This document shows positions 1 through 9,139 of a DNA stretch of 64,000 nucleotides, one piece after another. The notes beneath the pieces were generated by a model, which was not told the origin of the DNA, did not search any database, and saw nothing but the letters and a program-made list of their open reading frames with translations. The stretch comes from Holophagaceae bacterium. Lineage in GTDB: Bacteria; Acidobacteriota; Holophagae; Holophagales; Holophagaceae. The DNA is taken from positions 1,364,001 to 1,428,000 of the forward strand of contig JADKKO010000004.1 in NCBI GenBank assembly GCA_016720465.1. The letters run 5' to 3'. Position numbers and translations under genes: made by a program. Numbering within the stretch: the stretch's first letter is position 1; each line of letters begins with the position of its first letter.

Positions 1-354
1 AACAAGCTGGTTCTGGGCGGGCTGTGGATCCAGTCGGAGTTCACCTCTGAGATGATGGGCGCACCCTTCGAGGGGCGCGGGCTGTTCGGCTACGACCCCG
101 CCACGCACAAGCATGTGGGCACCTGGGTGGATTCCATGACCACCTCCATGGCGCTTTCCACGGGCACCTGCAAGAACGAGTGCAAGGAGATGACCTGCTT
201 CTTCAAGGCTCCAGGGATGGACGGGAAGCCGGCCACGTTCAAGGAAGTCAGCGTCGAGAAGGATGCCGACCACCGCACCATGGCCATGTTCATCAAGGGC
301 AAGGACGGAGCCTACCACCTCAATATGGAAATCGAGTACACGCGGAGGAAGTGA
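1..354 (+). CDS. DUF1579 family protein, C-terminal part (5' end outside window)
   Basis: The frame is open from the first base of the window, so the start lies to the left; 117 residues and the stop codon are visible. The block with MMGAPFEGRGLFGYD followed by GTWVDSM is the typical core of DUF1579 proteins, small beta-rich proteins of unknown function common in Acidobacteria and Planctomycetes. The remainder (an alternating hydrophobic pattern ending in EYTRRK) fits the C-terminal strands of that fold. No catalytic motif is visible and I assign no reaction. It is 109 bp upstream of the next gene on the same strand, and nothing links the two functionally. Confidence 0.75.
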   Translation, partial: NKLVLGGLWIQSEFTSEMMGAPFEGRGLFGYDPATHKHVGTWVDSMTTSMALSTGTCKNECKEMTCFFKAPGMDGKPATFKEVSVEKDADHRTMAMFIKGKDGAYHLNMEIEYTRRK

Positions 355-463
355 ATATCGGCGGGTTGCGCCGGCTCGCCGGTCGGATGCTGGCGTTCGC
401 CGATTCCAGGTTCACCCCCGCAACCGGGGGCTTTACCTTGAAAAGGTCATCGCCGGAGTCCCC

Positions 464-1849
464 ATGCAAACCATTGCCCTTTCCATCCTTCACCGCTCCA
501 AGGCCGCCCGGGTGGCCTTCGGATTAGCCGTCATCGGGCTCCCTTCGGCCGCCCAGGCCAAGGAACAGGTGCTTCTTTCCTTGAAGGACGCCAGGGGAAC
601 AGAAGTCCAATCCTCGGGGTTCTCGCTCCCCAAGGCCATGAAGATCCATGTCTATGCCAAAGGCGGGAGCGTTGAAGAGGAACCCTACTTCGCCTATGGC
701 TGGATCCTCGACGCCGCCACCCGCGAAGTCGTGTGGCAGATGGATGGCCGCACGGCTCGTGCGGAGGGGGTCTATCAGGTGGCGGACGCCTACCTCGACC
801 TCCCGCAAGGCAGCTACGAGGCCTACTACACGCATCATGCGTATGGGCAAATGGGTTCGTTTTTCATGTCTTCGCCCCGGAACCTGGACCGCCGGCCAAG
901 AAAAACCGGCGCGGACCAAGAGTATTCCCATGGGAAGTGGCTGCACCGGTTGTTCAGCGGCGGATCCAGAGGGCCTGGCGCCTGGGAGCGCCGTGTCGGG
1001 AACTATGGGATGGAGATCTACCTGCCCGCCCAGGAAGCGGGTTTGGCGCAGACCTTCAAAGCGCCCCTGAACTGGAAGAACGAATTCATTGCCCTGGTTC
1101 CGGACAAGGACCGCGGCCGCTGGAATGCTTCCTTCCATGCCCGCCGGGCCGTGACCCTGCATGTCTACGCGCAGGGGGAATACGCCGGGGATCATGAATT
1201 CGCAGATTACGGCTGGATCCTCGACGCCCGCACCCGGCGCCCGGTCTGGACGATGACCTCAGAGAAGGCCCAGTACGGGGGCGGCGAGAAAAAGAACCGC
1301 CGGCAGGTGGAGACCCTACAGCTTCCGCCCGGGGATTACATCGCCACCTATGTGACGGATGGTTCCCATTCCCCCTCCGACTGGAATGCGGCGCCGCCCT
1401 GCGATCCCCTCCGCTACGGACTGGTGCTCGCCCTACCCAAGGAGGGCGACCGGTCCCAGGTGGAGCTGGTGGCCGCCCCTGAGACGCCGCCGGTGCTCGC
1501 GGAACTGGTGCGCGTGGGAAACCACCAGAACGAGCGCAAGCCTTTCACCCTTTCGGTTCGGGCCAAGGTGCGCGTCTATGCCATCGGCGAGGGCCATGAC
1601 GATGAGCTGGCGGACACGGCCTGGATCGAGGACGGCCAGGGCAAGGCCGTCTGGTCCATGTCGGCCAAGAACACCCTGCACGCCGGCGGCGCAGAAAAAA
1701 ACCGCGTGGCGGATGAAGTGCTGGATCTACCCAAGGGTTCCTACACCCTCCGAGTCCGCACCGATGGCTCCCATGCCTACTCCCGGTGGAACGATTCAGC
1801 CCCCTGGGATGCTGAGCGCTACGGCGCGACGGTGTACGCGGTGAAATAG
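464..1849 (+). CDS. Secreted protein with three tandem copies of a ~115-residue beta domain
   Basis: The start at 464 is chosen because it gives a clean signal peptide (MQTIALSILHRSKAARVAFG, cleavage after AAQA near residue 29); the open frame extends further upstream without one. The mature ~430 residues hold three homologous units. Each unit has an HVYA/RVYA strand, a YGWILD or TAWIED strand, a VWQM/VWTM/VWSM strand and a LPQGSY/LPPGDY/LPKGSY turn. Units 2 and 3 also share GGxxKNR, TDGSHxxSxWN and a closing RYG. The units start roughly at residues 30, 210 and 345. Their pattern suggests a beta-sandwich. No enzyme motif, membrane anchor or heme site is visible. I do not recognise the family; function unknown. 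Confidence 0.7.
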   Translation: MQTIALSILHRSKAARVAFGLAVIGLPSAAQAKEQVLLSLKDARGTEVQSSGFSLPKAMKIHVYAKGGSVEEEPYFAYGWILDAATREVVWQMDGRTARAEGVYQVADAYLDLPQGSYEAYYTHHAYGQMGSFFMSSPRNLDRRPRKTGADQEYSHGKWLHRLFSGGSRGPGAWERRVGNYGMEIYLPAQEAGLAQTFKAPLNWKNEFIALVPDKDRGRWNASFHARRAVTLHVYAQGEYAGDHEFADYGWILDARTRRPVWTMTSEKAQYGGGEKKNRRQVETLQLPPGDYIATYVTDGSHSPSDWNAAPPCDPLRYGLVLALPKEGDRSQVELVAAPETPPVLAELVRVGNHQNERKPFTLSVRAKVRVYAIGEGHDDELADTAWIEDGQGKAVWSMSAKNTLHAGGAEKNRVADEVLDLPKGSYTLRVRTDGSHAYSRWNDSAPWDAERYGATVYAVK

Positions 1850-1945
1850 GGGTTACAGGCAAAGATCGCGATAGGCGCTGGCTGTGGATGGGTCTGATAA
1901 TATTTTTAAATAATTTGAATTAGTGATCAAATTTTATGACTAATA
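1850..1945. other. Convergent AT-rich spacer
   Basis: This short spacer lies between two convergent genes. It contains an A/T-rich run (about 1897-1945) that stands out against the GC-rich surroundings. I see no clear GC hairpin with a T-tract. Confidence 0.4.
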
Positions 1946-3976
1946 TCACTTGGCCTCAGGCATCTGCGTTCCCCAGTAATATTTATCAAAAAATGGTTTG
2001 AAATCTTTCTTTGTAATGAAGTTCAACAAGCCGATGACATCCTCTGTGCTGCCGAATTTCCAATTGAAGCTCTTCTGGTAGGACTTCAAGAAGGTTGCGA
2101 AGGCTTTTTCTCCGACCTCCTGATGCAGGCAGTACAGGAGGTAGGCGCTCTTGTCATATAAAATTCCGCTCCTCGATCGGAAATCAGTGGCCCCGTCCTT
2201 GCTGGAAATGCGGTTCACCAGGGGAATGCTCGAAGCGTCGGCATAGTGGCTGGCATTCTCCCGCCATGTTTTGACCATGGACTGATAGTAGCTTTCGCCC
2301 CTGGCGTACCGGATGCACAAGGCGGCGCAGTACTCGGCGAAACCCTCGGTGATCCACTGTTCCTCATAGGAGGGCATCTTCACGGCATGGCCCCAGTAGG
2401 CGTGGGCGACTTCATGGGCAATCCTTGCGTTGATGCCACCAGAGAAGATCTTGGTCAGCGTGGATGATGTCTGGTCGAAGGCCTCGTTCGTGATGAACAT
2501 CATCCCGGCGGGCGCCTGGCCGAAACCCCACTGGTTGATCTGGATGACGGTGTATTGCTTGAACGGGAAAGGGCCCAGGATCGGCTGGTAATATTTGATG
2601 AATTCCCGCGTGAGTTTCAATAGCTTCTTCTCGTTTCCACCCTGGTGCGCGTATGTCGCCAGACGGATGCTGAGGCCGTCCTGGGTCTCCTCGAAGAGGT
2701 TGTAGGCGCCCGCCATGGCCACAAAGAATTGGATGGGTTTGTCGCACCGGGTCTCGAGGATCTGGAAGTCGCCATCCTCCTTCAAGGAGACGATTTCACC
2801 GGATGCGAAGGGGGTATAGGGCTTTTTCACGCGTAACTTGCATGTCGCGGTATAAAACTGTCCTCCGAGTTCCGGCTGGGGGAACCAGCTGTTGACGCCT
2901 AGCTGCCAAAAGTTGTCTCCCCCCGGGTGGATCAGATCCCCTTCGATCTCGAATCGGATCTTGGTGGGCGTGGTGGTGGAAACCGGTTCGGGGAAGACTA
3001 CCAGAAGCCCGTCCCGGTCATGGTGGAAGGGCAATGGCCTTCCCTTTCCATCGGTCACCTTGAGCAGCTTGACCGCGTGCCTTCTCGGAACAGCGTGCCA
3101 GTAATCCCAATATTCGCTCTCTAAATTGAATAACAGCGCGCGCTGCCCCGGAATGTGCGAAATGACGCTTTCTTCGGCTGCTATCCGCACCTTCTCCTGG
3201 TCATCAGTCCCAATATCGAAGTGGACATCCGTCAAGCTGAAGGGGACTGGGTTCCCTCTGAGCCGGGTCCAGCCGATGGGCTGGGAGGATATCTGGGTGG
3301 AAGGAAGTGAATCGTCAACCATCCCTGAGGAGCGAAGCACCCACAAATCTTCCGTGTGGTCGCGGACCTCATCGTAGCTGTACGCCCAGTGCCCGTCTCC
3401 ACCCGTCATCTCCACCCAGGCCATGGGCTTGGTCCCGCTTCCCAGGTGGGAGAAGGCTGCGGAATGCACCCGGCTCAATCCGGTGGCTTTGTCGAAGATG
3501 CCTCGGAGCTCCGCAAAACCGTTCGTAAGATTGTGGGCTTGCTCTTCGCGAATGGCGGGTTGGGGCAGGGCGTTGAGGTAGACCGCCATGTTCGTGAACT
3601 TCACCTCCACCTGGGGGCCGGAGGCCCATTTGCAAGGAGTTGTCTTCTTCCATGTGTTCGCTTTCAGATTGGTCGCCAGGACCGCCCACTCCGCCATGTC
3701 CTCTGAGCAATATTGGAGAACGCCCTTCCCCTGGAAATAAAATCCGAGGAGGGAGTCCTTGTGCTTGATCGGGGCGGCGCTGCCTTCCTCGAAGAAGAAG
3801 CGGGCATGGCCGACCTTCCATTCGCGCTTTTCCACCCAGCACCCTTTGTCAGAGAGGCCGCAGAGCAGGATGTCCTGGATCTCAGGGGCGGTAGGACGTT
3901 GCGCGGGCGCGATATCTCCAGAGAGATGGGCGGTGGCGAGCAGCGCGAGACAGGCCGGCAATAGTTTCTTGAGCAT
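1946..3976 (-). CDS. Secreted M1-like (gluzincin) metallopeptidase
   Basis: Start 3976 (MLKKLLPACLALLATAHLSG) is preferred over an in-frame ATG nine codons upstream because a GGGGA ribosome site sits 7 nt before it and it begins a signal peptide. The protein is 676 residues. The zinc signature HEVAH is near residue 521, followed by WITEGFAEY with the third ligand Glu, the HExxH-18x-E arrangement of M1 aminopeptidases. The upstream beta-rich half matches the N-terminal domain of this group. The canonical exopeptidase GxMEN motif is replaced by a GQAPAGMMFI stretch, so the substrate end may differ from classic aminopeptidase N. Probably exported to the periplasm and degrading peptides. Divergently transcribed from the acyl-CoA dehydrogenase gene. 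Confidence 0.8.
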   Translation of the reverse strand: MLKKLLPACLALLATAHLSGDIAPAQRPTAPEIQDILLCGLSDKGCWVEKREWKVGHARFFFEEGSAAPIKHKDSLLGFYFQGKGVLQYCSEDMAEWAVLATNLKANTWKKTTPCKWASGPQVEVKFTNMAVYLNALPQPAIREEQAHNLTNGFAELRGIFDKATGLSRVHSAAFSHLGSGTKPMAWVEMTGGDGHWAYSYDEVRDHTEDLWVLRSSGMVDDSLPSTQISSQPIGWTRLRGNPVPFSLTDVHFDIGTDDQEKVRIAAEESVISHIPGQRALLFNLESEYWDYWHAVPRRHAVKLLKVTDGKGRPLPFHHDRDGLLVVFPEPVSTTTPTKIRFEIEGDLIHPGGDNFWQLGVNSWFPQPELGGQFYTATCKLRVKKPYTPFASGEIVSLKEDGDFQILETRCDKPIQFFVAMAGAYNLFEETQDGLSIRLATYAHQGGNEKKLLKLTREFIKYYQPILGPFPFKQYTVIQINQWGFGQAPAGMMFITNEAFDQTSSTLTKIFSGGINARIAHEVAHAYWGHAVKMPSYEEQWITEGFAEYCAALCIRYARGESYYQSMVKTWRENASHYADASSIPLVNRISSKDGATDFRSRSGILYDKSAYLLYCLHQEVGEKAFATFLKSYQKSFNWKFGSTEDVIGLLNFITKKDFKPFFDKYYWGTQMPEAK

Positions 3977-4277
3977 CCCGGGTCCCCCATGTGGTTGAGC
4001 CACTGATCATATCCCTTCGGAGAACCTCGGCAACAGAGTCTGCAACCCATCGGAACCACCTTTGGCCGCGACGGCGGTGCCTCCACGCGCCCTGGTGGCC
4101 GTCCATTGAAAGCGCCATTTCAACGTGTGGAAAGGTACCCAAACCGTCCCAGGGTGACCAAAGTCTCAATCCAGCCGTGATGGGGCCACCTCCGATCAGA
4201 ATTGGAGTTGAGCGCCAGGATTCCCATGCACATGGGGCCACGCCTGAATCACCTTTCGCTGCCCCGTCGGAGGTTCC
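3977..4277. other. 301-bp divergent intergenic region
   Basis: This lies between the divergent metallopeptidase and acyl-CoA dehydrogenase genes and must hold both promoters. I can point to the ribosome site of the plus-strand gene (GGAGG at 4269-4273) and to a short palindrome CCATG-CA-CATGG near 4225. I see no convincing -35/-10 pair, operator or structured RNA. Confidence 0.4.
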
Positions 4278-6032
4278 ATGCAAGCAACGAGCGAGATGGT
4301 CTTTGGAGGCAGTTTCCTGCTGGCTCCCATCGGCAGCCAGCCCCAGTTCACGCCCGAAGAACTCAGCGAGGACGCCCGCGCCATCGGCCAGGCCGCGCGG
4401 GATTTCGTGGAGGGCGAAGTCATCCCGCGGGATGCCGACATCGACAAGCTCGATCCCGGATTGTCCAAGGAATTGCTCCGCAAGGCCGGTGAGCTGGGCC
4501 TGCTGAGCCTGGAGATTCCCGAGGCCTACGACGGCATGGACCTCGACAAGATCTCCGGCCTGCTGGTGCTGGAAGAACTCGGCCGCCAAGCTTCCTTTTC
4601 CGTCACCTACAGCGCCCACACCGGCATCGGTACGCTGCCCATCGTCTACTTCGGGAATGAAGCTCAGAAGGCCAAGTACCTGCCGAGGCTCGGCAGCGGC
4701 GAATGGGCGGCGGCCTATGCGCTCACGGAACCCGGCGCGGGCAGCGACGCCATGAATTCCAAGACCGTGGCCGCCCTGGATGGCGACGCCTGGGTGCTGA
4801 ACGGCGCCAAGATGTGGATCACCAATGCGGGCTTCGCCGATGTCTTCGTGGTCTTCGCCAAGGTGGACGGCCGCAAGTTCAGCGCTTTTATCGTGGAAAA
4901 GGGCGATCCGGGCTTCACCATCGCCGCCGAGGAACGCAAGCTCGGCATCAAGGGCTCCAGCACCCGCGCGCTCGCTTTCGACAACTGCCGCATCCCCAAG
5001 GACCGGCTGCTGGGCGAACTTGGCAAGGGCCACCGCATCGCCTTCGGCATCCTGGCCATCGGCCGCTTCAAGCTTGGGGCGGGCTGCAACGGCATGGCCA
5101 AGGAAGTGTTGAAGTACACGCTGAAATACACTGCCGAGCGCATGCAGTTCGGCAGGACCATCAACAGCTTCGGCATGATCCGGAAATTCCTGGCGGACAT
5201 GGGCATCCGCATCTTCGTGGCCGAGAGCATGAACTTCCGCACCATCGGCTACATCAACGAGGGCATGCGCGAGATCGGCTGGGACCGGCCCGATGCCGCC
5301 AAGCAGAAGCTGGAGATCATGGACGAGTTCCAACTGGAAGCTTCCATCATGAAGGTATGGGACAGCGAGGCCCTGGGCCTCATCGCCGACGAGGCGGTGC
5401 AATGCTTCGGCGGCTACGGCTTCAGCGCCGAGTATCCGCCCGAGAAGATCTACCGGGACAACCGCATCAACCGCATCTTCGAGGGCACCAACGAGATCAA
5501 CCGCCTCATCATTGCGGGCCAGGTCTTCAAGAAGGTCGGCAATGGCACGCTGGTCCTCCGCATGGACACGGCGGATGTTCCTGGATTGGGCTCCGGGCCC
5601 CTCGCCAAAGCCGAGCAGGCGGTCGAACTGGCCAAGCGCCAGGCCCAGTACGCCATCCAGGCCTGCCTGGAGGTCAAGGGCCAGAAGCTCATCGAGAACC
5701 AGGAAGCCGCCGGCCGCGCCGCCGATCTGGTCACCGAGATCTACACCATGGAATCCGCCGTGGTGCGCGCCGCCAAGATGATGGACACCGGCCATCGCTG
5801 GGCCCAACTGGCCAAGGATTGCGCCGAAGCCCACGTCAACGAAGGCTGTGGCAAGGTGCGGAACCTGTCCCGGCTGCTGCTCGCGGAGGTGCTGGAGGGA
5901 ATCGCGCTGGAAAGAGCCCTGGCCGACTCGAGAACTTTCGATCTCCATGTGCCCATGGCCGGGTCAAAGCTCAGGGACCGCATCGCGTCGCAGCTCATTG
6001 AGAAAGGCGGCTATCCCATCGAGGCTTTCTGA
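4278..6032 (+). CDS. Acyl-CoA dehydrogenase, VLCAD/FadE type
   Basis: This 584-residue FAD flavoenzyme is predicted to catalyse the first alpha,beta-dehydrogenation of fatty acyl-CoA in beta-oxidation. The N-terminal helical domain is followed by AAYALTEPGAGSD (signature 1), KMWITNAG and the FAD-binding loops. QCFGGYGFSAEYPPEKIYRD (signature 2) is near residue 380. RIFEGTNEINR contains the expected catalytic glutamate region. About 170 further residues after that motif make an extra C-terminal helical domain, as in mitochondrial VLCAD and Bacillus FadE rather than 380-residue short/medium-chain enzymes. A GGAGG ribosome site lies 4 nt before the ATG. It stands alone: no thiolase or electron-transfer flavoprotein gene is in the window. 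Confidence 0.9.
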   Translation: MQATSEMVFGGSFLLAPIGSQPQFTPEELSEDARAIGQAARDFVEGEVIPRDADIDKLDPGLSKELLRKAGELGLLSLEIPEAYDGMDLDKISGLLVLEELGRQASFSVTYSAHTGIGTLPIVYFGNEAQKAKYLPRLGSGEWAAAYALTEPGAGSDAMNSKTVAALDGDAWVLNGAKMWITNAGFADVFVVFAKVDGRKFSAFIVEKGDPGFTIAAEERKLGIKGSSTRALAFDNCRIPKDRLLGELGKGHRIAFGILAIGRFKLGAGCNGMAKEVLKYTLKYTAERMQFGRTINSFGMIRKFLADMGIRIFVAESMNFRTIGYINEGMREIGWDRPDAAKQKLEIMDEFQLEASIMKVWDSEALGLIADEAVQCFGGYGFSAEYPPEKIYRDNRINRIFEGTNEINRLIIAGQVFKKVGNGTLVLRMDTADVPGLGSGPLAKAEQAVELAKRQAQYAIQACLEVKGQKLIENQEAAGRAADLVTEIYTMESAVVRAAKMMDTGHRWAQLAKDCAEAHVNEGCGKVRNLSRLLLAEVLEGIALERALADSRTFDLHVPMAGSKLRDRIASQLIEKGGYPIEAF

Positions 6033-6049
6033 AGGGTTCGGTGGTGCGT

Positions 6050-6604
6050 CTATCCCCCGATGGCGCCCAGGGGGAAGCGGGCCAGAACACGGTAGTCCAC
6101 CAAACCGCCCTGCGGCACGGATTGCACCAGCGCGAAATCGGTGATCCGCCACCTCACTGGCTGCAATCCGTCCAATTCGGAATCCGTGCGCCTAGCGTTG
6201 CGCAGGAGCGTGATGTGGGGCTTGTATTCACGCCGGTCAAAATCGAAGCCGTGCCGGGCCAGGCTTTGCTCAAGCGCGCTTGCCAACTGCACCAATGGCG
6301 GCGGCACGTGGCCAGGCGCAGCGTACACGATATGGTTGTGCCCCCAGTAATGAGCCGAATCAAAACACAGATCGAAACCCTCCGCGCTGGCCTCCAGCGC
6401 TGCCATCCGCAATGGCTCCAACCGGACCTGCTCGATTCCGCCGATGAACACCAGCGTTGAATGCAGGGTTGCAACGCGCATGGTTCGCCCGCCGTACAGC
6501 TGTTTCAGCGGCTCCTGCCACGCGGCCAAGGCTTCGCGCTCGGCGGCGGTCGGCCACAGGGCGAAGAAAACCCTCAGGGCCGGGGAATGGGGTGGGCAGC
6601 TCAT
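6050..6604 (-). CDS. thpR: RNA 2',3'-cyclic phosphodiesterase (2H phosphoesterase)
   Basis: The protein has 184 residues, the usual size for the family. The two catalytic HxTL motifs of the 2H superfamily are present as HSTL (His48) and HITL (His130). The N-terminal RVFFALWPTAAEREAL is the typical first strand and helix of ThpR/LigT proteins. Known members hydrolyse 2',3'-cyclic phosphates at RNA ends and were first seen as 2'-5' RNA ligases. It is cytosolic, with no signal peptide. It converges on the acyl-CoA dehydrogenase gene with only 17 bp between the stop codons. Confidence 0.9.
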   Translation of the reverse strand: MSCPPHSPALRVFFALWPTAAEREALAAWQEPLKQLYGGRTMRVATLHSTLVFIGGIEQVRLEPLRMAALEASAEGFDLCFDSAHYWGHNHIVYAAPGHVPPPLVQLASALEQSLARHGFDFDRREYKPHITLLRNARRTDSELDGLQPVRWRITDFALVQSVPQGGLVDYRVLARFPLGAIGG

Positions 6605-6723
6605 ACCACCAGCAATTTATCCCATGTGGGAAAGTCCAGGCCGCCGGCTGCGGCAAATTGGGGCTTTAATATCTCCTCGGCCCAGGTGCAACAAGCCCCG
6701 CGCCTTTGAATGGGAGCGCTCGC

Positions 6724-7794
6724 ATGAGCCCCCTATTAACAGCGAAGATCTGCTGGATGAGCGGCACGGGAAATTCCTTGCGCCTCGCACATGGCTTCGC
6801 CGCCTGCGTTGAAGAGAAGGGCGGCGAAATCCACTTGGAGCAGATCGCCCCCAACTCATCGCCAACATGCGAGGCCTCCTGGCTCGCCGTGTTCTTCCCC
6901 ACCCACGGCTTCACCACGCCCTGGCCCGTGCTCCGATGGGCCTGGTCGCTGCAGCCCGGGAAGGGGATTTCTGCGGCGGTGGTCAGCGCGCGGGCCGGGT
7001 GGTGGATGGGAACCTGCCTGCGCGGCCTGACCGGAAGCGCGCCCTTCATTCCCGCCCTGCTGCTGGCGCTGAAAGGCTACCGGGTGCGGGGGATCCTCTC
7101 GGTCGACATGCCCTCGAATTGGATCCTGGTCCACCCGGGTTTGAACGCAGTCCATGCCGCGCATTTCCTGGAGCGCGGGCATCAGAAAATCAGGGCTTTC
7201 ACCCAGGATCTCCTCGCCGGGAGCCGGCGGCTCTGGAGCCTGGACAACCTGTTCGAATGCCTCTCCGGCATGGTCCTGCTTCCGGTTTCAGTCGGGTATC
7301 TGCTCTACGGACGCCCGCTCTTCGCCAAGCTCTTCTTCGCGAACGAGCGATGCAACGGCTGCGGCGTCTGCGCCGCCCACTGCCCCGAGGGAGCCATCCG
7401 CATGACCGGCTCCACGCCCAGGCCCTACTGGACCCTCCATTGCGAGAGCTGCATGAGATGCATGAACCTGTGCCCCCTCCGTGCGGTGGAAGCAGGCCAA
7501 TCCCTGGGGGTGCTTCTGAACCTGGCCGCCGGGCTTCCCCTCATCGGCTGGCTGCTGGCCCGCATCGCCCCCCGCTGGCCTTGGCTCGCCTGGCTGGACA
7601 CCGGCTTTCCCCGGTTCGCCTTGAACTACGGGTGGTACCTCGCCGCGCTGATCCTGGTCTACTTCCTGGTCTTCCAGGCGATGCGGTGGCGCCCCCTGCG
7701 GCTCCTTTTCTCCTTCACCACGCTCACGCGGTGGTTCAGGCGCTATCGCGAACCGTCCACGGGCCCGCGGGACCTCCCTGGGAGATGGGACTAG
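6724..7794 (+). CDS. EFR1-type flavodoxin/4Fe-4S ferredoxin fusion with C-terminal membrane segments
   Basis: The ATG at 6724 has GGGAG eight bases upstream; a TTG 18 bp earlier is also in frame. The N-terminus carries the FMN-binding loop SGTGNS of the flavodoxin fold. Near residue 205 there is a 2[4Fe-4S] ferredoxin: CNGCGVCAAHCPEGAI and CESCMRCMNLCPLRAV. After it come two strongly hydrophobic stretches (LLNLAAGLPLIGWLLA and LAALILVYFLVFQ), which suggest membrane association. The combination matches EFR1-family proteins, of unassigned electron-transfer role. An unrelated ThpR gene is divergent. It probably passes electrons between a flavin and Fe-S partners at the membrane; the partner is unknown. 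Confidence 0.75.
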   Translation: MSPLLTAKICWMSGTGNSLRLAHGFAACVEEKGGEIHLEQIAPNSSPTCEASWLAVFFPTHGFTTPWPVLRWAWSLQPGKGISAAVVSARAGWWMGTCLRGLTGSAPFIPALLLALKGYRVRGILSVDMPSNWILVHPGLNAVHAAHFLERGHQKIRAFTQDLLAGSRRLWSLDNLFECLSGMVLLPVSVGYLLYGRPLFAKLFFANERCNGCGVCAAHCPEGAIRMTGSTPRPYWTLHCESCMRCMNLCPLRAVEAGQSLGVLLNLAAGLPLIGWLLARIAPRWPWLAWLDTGFPRFALNYGWYLAALILVYFLVFQAMRWRPLRLLFSFTTLTRWFRRYREPSTGPRDLPGRWD

Positions 7795-7861
7795 ACTGCG
7801 CCATGGGCCGCAAGGCTCTGGGCGGGGCTATGATGCACGTAGACCTATCCCGGTGACTCCC

Positions 7862-9136
7862 ATGCTGACGATCTCGGAATCGCGACTCTCCCCGCGGCAT
7901 ACCATCGCCTTGGTGATGGCGGGCGGGCGCGGCAAACGCTTGATGGATCTCACGGACCACTATTCGAAGCCCGGCCTCGATTTCGGCGGCAAGTACCGCA
8001 TCATCGACTTCACCCTGTCGAACTGCGTGAATTCGGGCTTCCGGCGGATCATGGTGCTGACGCAATACAATTCGCACCGCCTGCTGCAGCATCTCCAGCT
8101 TGGATGGACCTTTCTGGCAGGCAACCTCAACGAATACGTCCATGTGCTGCCGGCCCACCAGAGCATGGACAAGAACGCCTGGTACAGCGGCACCGCGGAC
8201 GCGGTGTATCAGAACATCGGCAGCATCCAGTCGGCCAATCCCAAGACCGTGCTGATCCTCGCGGGCGACCACGTCTACCGCATGGACTACAAGATCTTCC
8301 TCCAGGACCATCTCAACAACAAAGCGGACATGACCATCGCCTGCCTGGAGGTGCCGCGGCTGGCGGCCCGGGGCTTCGGCATCGCCCAGGTGGACGGCGA
8401 GGACCGCATCATCTCCTTCGTGGAGAAGCCCGAGGATCCGCCCGCGGTCCCCGGCAAGCCCGACCGGGCCTTCGCGTCCATGGGCATCTACCTCTTCAAC
8501 GCGGAATTCCTCTACAAGGCCCTCCAGCGGGATGCCGAGGATCCGGATTCGGGCCACGATTTCGGCAAGGACATCATCCCCAAGCTCGTGCATGAGGCCA
8601 GCATCTTCGCCCATCGCTTCGAGCGGAGCTGCATTCCGAACGAAGGGCACCCGGAACCCTACTGGCGGGATGTGGGCGGCGTGGATTCCTACTGGGAAGC
8701 CAACATGGACCTGACCACGGTGCATCCGGCCCTGAACCTCTACGACACGGCCTGGCCCATCACCACGCACCAGGAGCAATTGCCGCCCGCGAAATTCGTC
8801 CATGCCGGCGAGATGCGGAACGGAGTGGCTCTTTCCAGCCTGGTGTCCGGCGGCTGCATCATTTCCGGCGCCCACGTGCACCATTCCCTGCTCTCCAGCC
8901 GCGTTTCCATCCACTCCCATGCCCGACTCGACGGAGCGCTGGTGCTGCCGGACTGCGACATCGGACGCAAGGCACGGTTGAAGCGCTGCATCCTGGCGCG
9001 GGGCTGCCGCATCCCCAACGGCCTGGTGGTGGGCGAGGACCCCGAGGAGGACGCGCGCCGTTTCGTCCGCACCGCCGGAGGCGTCACCCTCATCTCCCAA
9101 CCGATGCTGGACCGGCTGAGCCGGCCGGAGCGCTGA
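7862..9136 (+). CDS. glgC: Glucose-1-phosphate adenylyltransferase (ADP-glucose pyrophosphorylase)
   Basis: It makes ADP-glucose from glucose 1-phosphate and ATP, the committed step of bacterial glycogen synthesis. The 424 residues begin with a nucleotidyltransferase core: ALVMAGGRGKRL (phosphate loop), SKPGLDFGGKYRIIDF, WYSGTADAVYQN and ILAGDHVYRMDY. A left-handed beta-helix tail follows (for example VSGGCIISGAHVHHSLLSSR and LVLPDCDIGRKARLKRCIL). The ATG at 7862 is preferred; a GTG three codons earlier is possible. It opens a three-gene run with glgA three bases after its stop and then a phosphoglucose isomerase. Confidence 0.95.
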   Translation: MLTISESRLSPRHTIALVMAGGRGKRLMDLTDHYSKPGLDFGGKYRIIDFTLSNCVNSGFRRIMVLTQYNSHRLLQHLQLGWTFLAGNLNEYVHVLPAHQSMDKNAWYSGTADAVYQNIGSIQSANPKTVLILAGDHVYRMDYKIFLQDHLNNKADMTIACLEVPRLAARGFGIAQVDGEDRIISFVEKPEDPPAVPGKPDRAFASMGIYLFNAEFLYKALQRDAEDPDSGHDFGKDIIPKLVHEASIFAHRFERSCIPNEGHPEPYWRDVGGVDSYWEANMDLTTVHPALNLYDTAWPITTHQEQLPPAKFVHAGEMRNGVALSSLVSGGCIISGAHVHHSLLSSRVSIHSHARLDGALVLPDCDIGRKARLKRCILARGCRIPNGLVVGEDPEEDARRFVRTAGGVTLISQPMLDRLSRPER

Positions 9137-9139
9137 TTT

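Noticed and set aside
263..463. Upstream in-frame extension of the three-repeat secreted protein
   Set aside because: It overlaps the end of the DUF1579 gene and places a long Arg-rich stretch before a good signal peptide.
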